From contig CP141141.1 in assembly GCA_035235625.1 (NCBI GenBank), positions 13,637,968 to 13,701,967 of the forward strand: a DNA stretch of 64,000 bases, in the 5' to 3' direction. Positions 62,166 to 64,000 of the stretch are shown piece by piece. Origin of the DNA: Saururus chinensis (taxonomy: Eukaryota > Streptophyta > Magnoliopsida > Piperales > Saururaceae). Position 1 is the stretch's first letter. Each line of letters opens with the position of its first letter. Below the pieces are notes generated by a model. That model was not told the DNA's origin, searched no databases, and worked only from the letters and a program-made list of their open reading frames with translations. The translations under genes were made by a program, and so were the position numbers.

Positions 62166-64000
62166 AGGCTGGAAAAGGCATCAATTAGTGATAGGGGTCT
62201 AGGGGCAAGGTGGAGGCATTTTGGCCGGCAAAGAGAACACTTAATTTTTTTTGTAACAGAGGGGGAATAGGAGGAGCGAGAGGGGCGCCGGACTTAGGTA
62301 GGAGGAGGAGGATAGGAGAGAAAGTAGGAGAATTTTATTTAATATCTTTTTGTGTATATTTATTGTATATTATATATTTAAATAATAAGTATTAAAGAGA
62401 AATAATATTATTTGCAATGATAGTCCTAAATGTCACAAAAACCCTGATGTATTTGCAATGTATAGTTGCATAAGCCGTAAATAACCTATGTATTTACGGC
62501 GTATACAACTATACATCGTAAATAACCTAGGGTATTTGTGACACATAGTACTATCCCACACAAATACATTCGGGTAAAGAATTAAAATAATTTATTTATT
62601 CCTTATTGTGTGAGCACAAGTTTTGAAAATTGTCAGATCGAGATTCAACAACGCATGGGGCATGGGGGCATGCACCCTGCCTGTCCCATGAATTATGTGC
62701 ATCATTTGATTTATATCTGACATCCCACAAAGCCAAGGCTCAAAGTGATGTGTGTGAGCCCAATCTCACATGTATTGGGATTAAGATATAAAGTAAAAAA
62801 GAATTAGAACCAACCGTGCAAAGAAGCATGCAACTTGTTTGAGCCCCTTTGTTCTATGTGTCGTCAGATCGCAACATCTCCTAGAGGTAGGTCTCACCCT
62901 GACGCACGTGAGCTTAGTCACATACAACCGATAATGAAAATTAATATATTTGATTTAAATTTTTTAAATAATTATATAGTTTGTTTTTATATATTAACCA
63001 ATATATTTTGGCATAAAAAACCTATATTAATAAACTATAAGGTATTTGCGACACGAAATGGTAAGGTTGCTACCCTATATTATTTGCGATGTATAATTTT
63101 ATACGTAGCAAATAAACTATGTATTTGGGACATATACATCTATACGCCATAAATAATGTAGGGTATTTTCAATGTATAGCCATATGTATCATAAAAACTA
63201 TTTTAGAACCTTCTTGCACCCTAAGTTATTTGCGTTGTCGAATTGAAACCTAACGTCTCACATAGCTACGGTTCACCTTGACATGCGTGAACCTAGTCCA
63301 CATACGGAAATGATGACATGAATTTAAAATATTTTAGATAATTACTTAGTATATTTTTATATATTGAATAATATATTTTGGAATAAAAAATATATTAATT
63401 ATAAATTTTAAAATTTAATATGTAACTATTTGCAATTCATATGATTAAACATTGCAAATACCAAACAATATTTGCAAAGTATATGAGTATACCTCTCAAA
63501 TACTATTTGGTAGTTGCAACTTTTAATGGATTACGTTACAAATAGGATGGTTATTTGCAATACTTAACGAAAGTAATTACATATTAAAGAATATAGTAAG
63601 TATTTTTTATATTATTTATGATGCTTTTGAGTAAATGTCACAAATATAATATATTATTTCCAACGCTTGTTCTTAAATGTTGCAAATAAGCAAAATTATT
63701 TGCAACATTTACTAAAAAATGTCGCAAATATGTTTTCTAGTGAGGGCATGAATTGTATTCACGACGCTTTATTGATAAGCATCACAAATGCTAGTATTAA
63801 TAGCGACGCTTGGGAATAAGCGTCGGTAAAAGTATAATTATTACATATGCTTGTTTAAGTGTAGCAATTACTCTTTTTTAGCGACAATTTTTTTAAGTGT
63901 CACTAATATATTCGTTGCAAAATACCACATTTGTTGTACTGGCAACTGCAAGAATAAATGTGGAAAGTTATATTAATACATATGACAATTTAACATAAAA

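Larger units (their letters stand above)
61386..63939. mobile_element. CACTA-like element(s), probably nested
   Basis: CACTAACAAGAAAA at about 61457 and TTTTCTAGTG ending about 63743 are CACTA-type ends. A second end, TTTGTTGTACTG near 63938, closes sequence that carries AGTGTCACTAATAT motifs, also present at 61390-61440. The interior is filled with short TATTTGCAACRTTTA-type repeats in both orientations (61640-61800, 62410-62550, 63030-63730). No transposase was seen. Which ends belong together is unresolved. A 105-codon frame at 62835-63152 has no domain. Confidence 0.55.

Noticed and set aside
62835..63152. Protein of 105 residues on the plus strand
   Set aside because: It is AT-rich, runs across CACTA subterminal repeats and has no domain.

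Overview
This is plant nuclear DNA, from a flowering plant. Three genes have clear plant structures. They are a minus-strand actin-depolymerizing factor (ADF) whose first intron directly follows the start ATG, a three-exon beta-tubulin, and a two-exon LATERAL ORGAN BOUNDARIES domain (LBD) transcription factor. The rest is AT-rich and packed with transposon debris. Abundant Stowaway-type MITEs with CTCCCTCC ends and long chromovirus-type LTRs would fit a monocot, but the window does not settle the taxon. No RNA gene of a standard class, CRISPR array or organellar gene was recognised.

Layout: 1-2.1 kb is a minus-strand L1-type LINE relic (ORF1 and endonuclease). 2.4-8.6 kb holds a 213-bp tandem duplication, a copia-like LTR repeat and a run of small TIR elements (hAT-like, Stowaway, others). 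The ADF gene lies at 8.8-10.2 kb. 11.5-14.5 kb is LTR-derived. 14.8-24.6 kb is a non-autonomous CACTA-like transposon split by a nested pair of related LTR sequences. The beta-tubulin gene and its cell-cycle-type promoter lie at 25.8-29.6 kb. 30.2-32.7 kb carries the intact LBD locus. A second, dead copy of the same block lies at 47.4-51.4 kb and has since received a MULE-type MITE, several Stowaway MITEs and a LINE 3' end. Between the copies lie LINE fragments, a copia gag relic, a Mutator transposase relic and a cluster of five long foldback units (39.8-45.5 kb). 51.4-54.75 kb is a LINE (ORF1 tail, endonuclease, inactivated reverse transcriptase). 54.75-61.0 kb is a decayed Ty3/gypsy element. 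61.4-63.9 kb holds one or two further CACTA-like elements, with a 25-nt G run.

The three genes are not functionally linked beyond two of them encoding cytoskeletal proteins (actin turnover and microtubules). The most interesting structure is the foldback cluster: five related units, each a long near-complementary stem of about 60 bp per arm. They appear to be arranged as three modules that share upstream TATA-like, telo-box and TTCCCGAAG sequences, and the third module is split by a solo LTR. The units look like a tandem MIRNA-like or inverted-repeat locus of no family I recognise, close to a Mutator relic. Every statement rests on reading the sequence and translating by hand. No alignment or database search was run.
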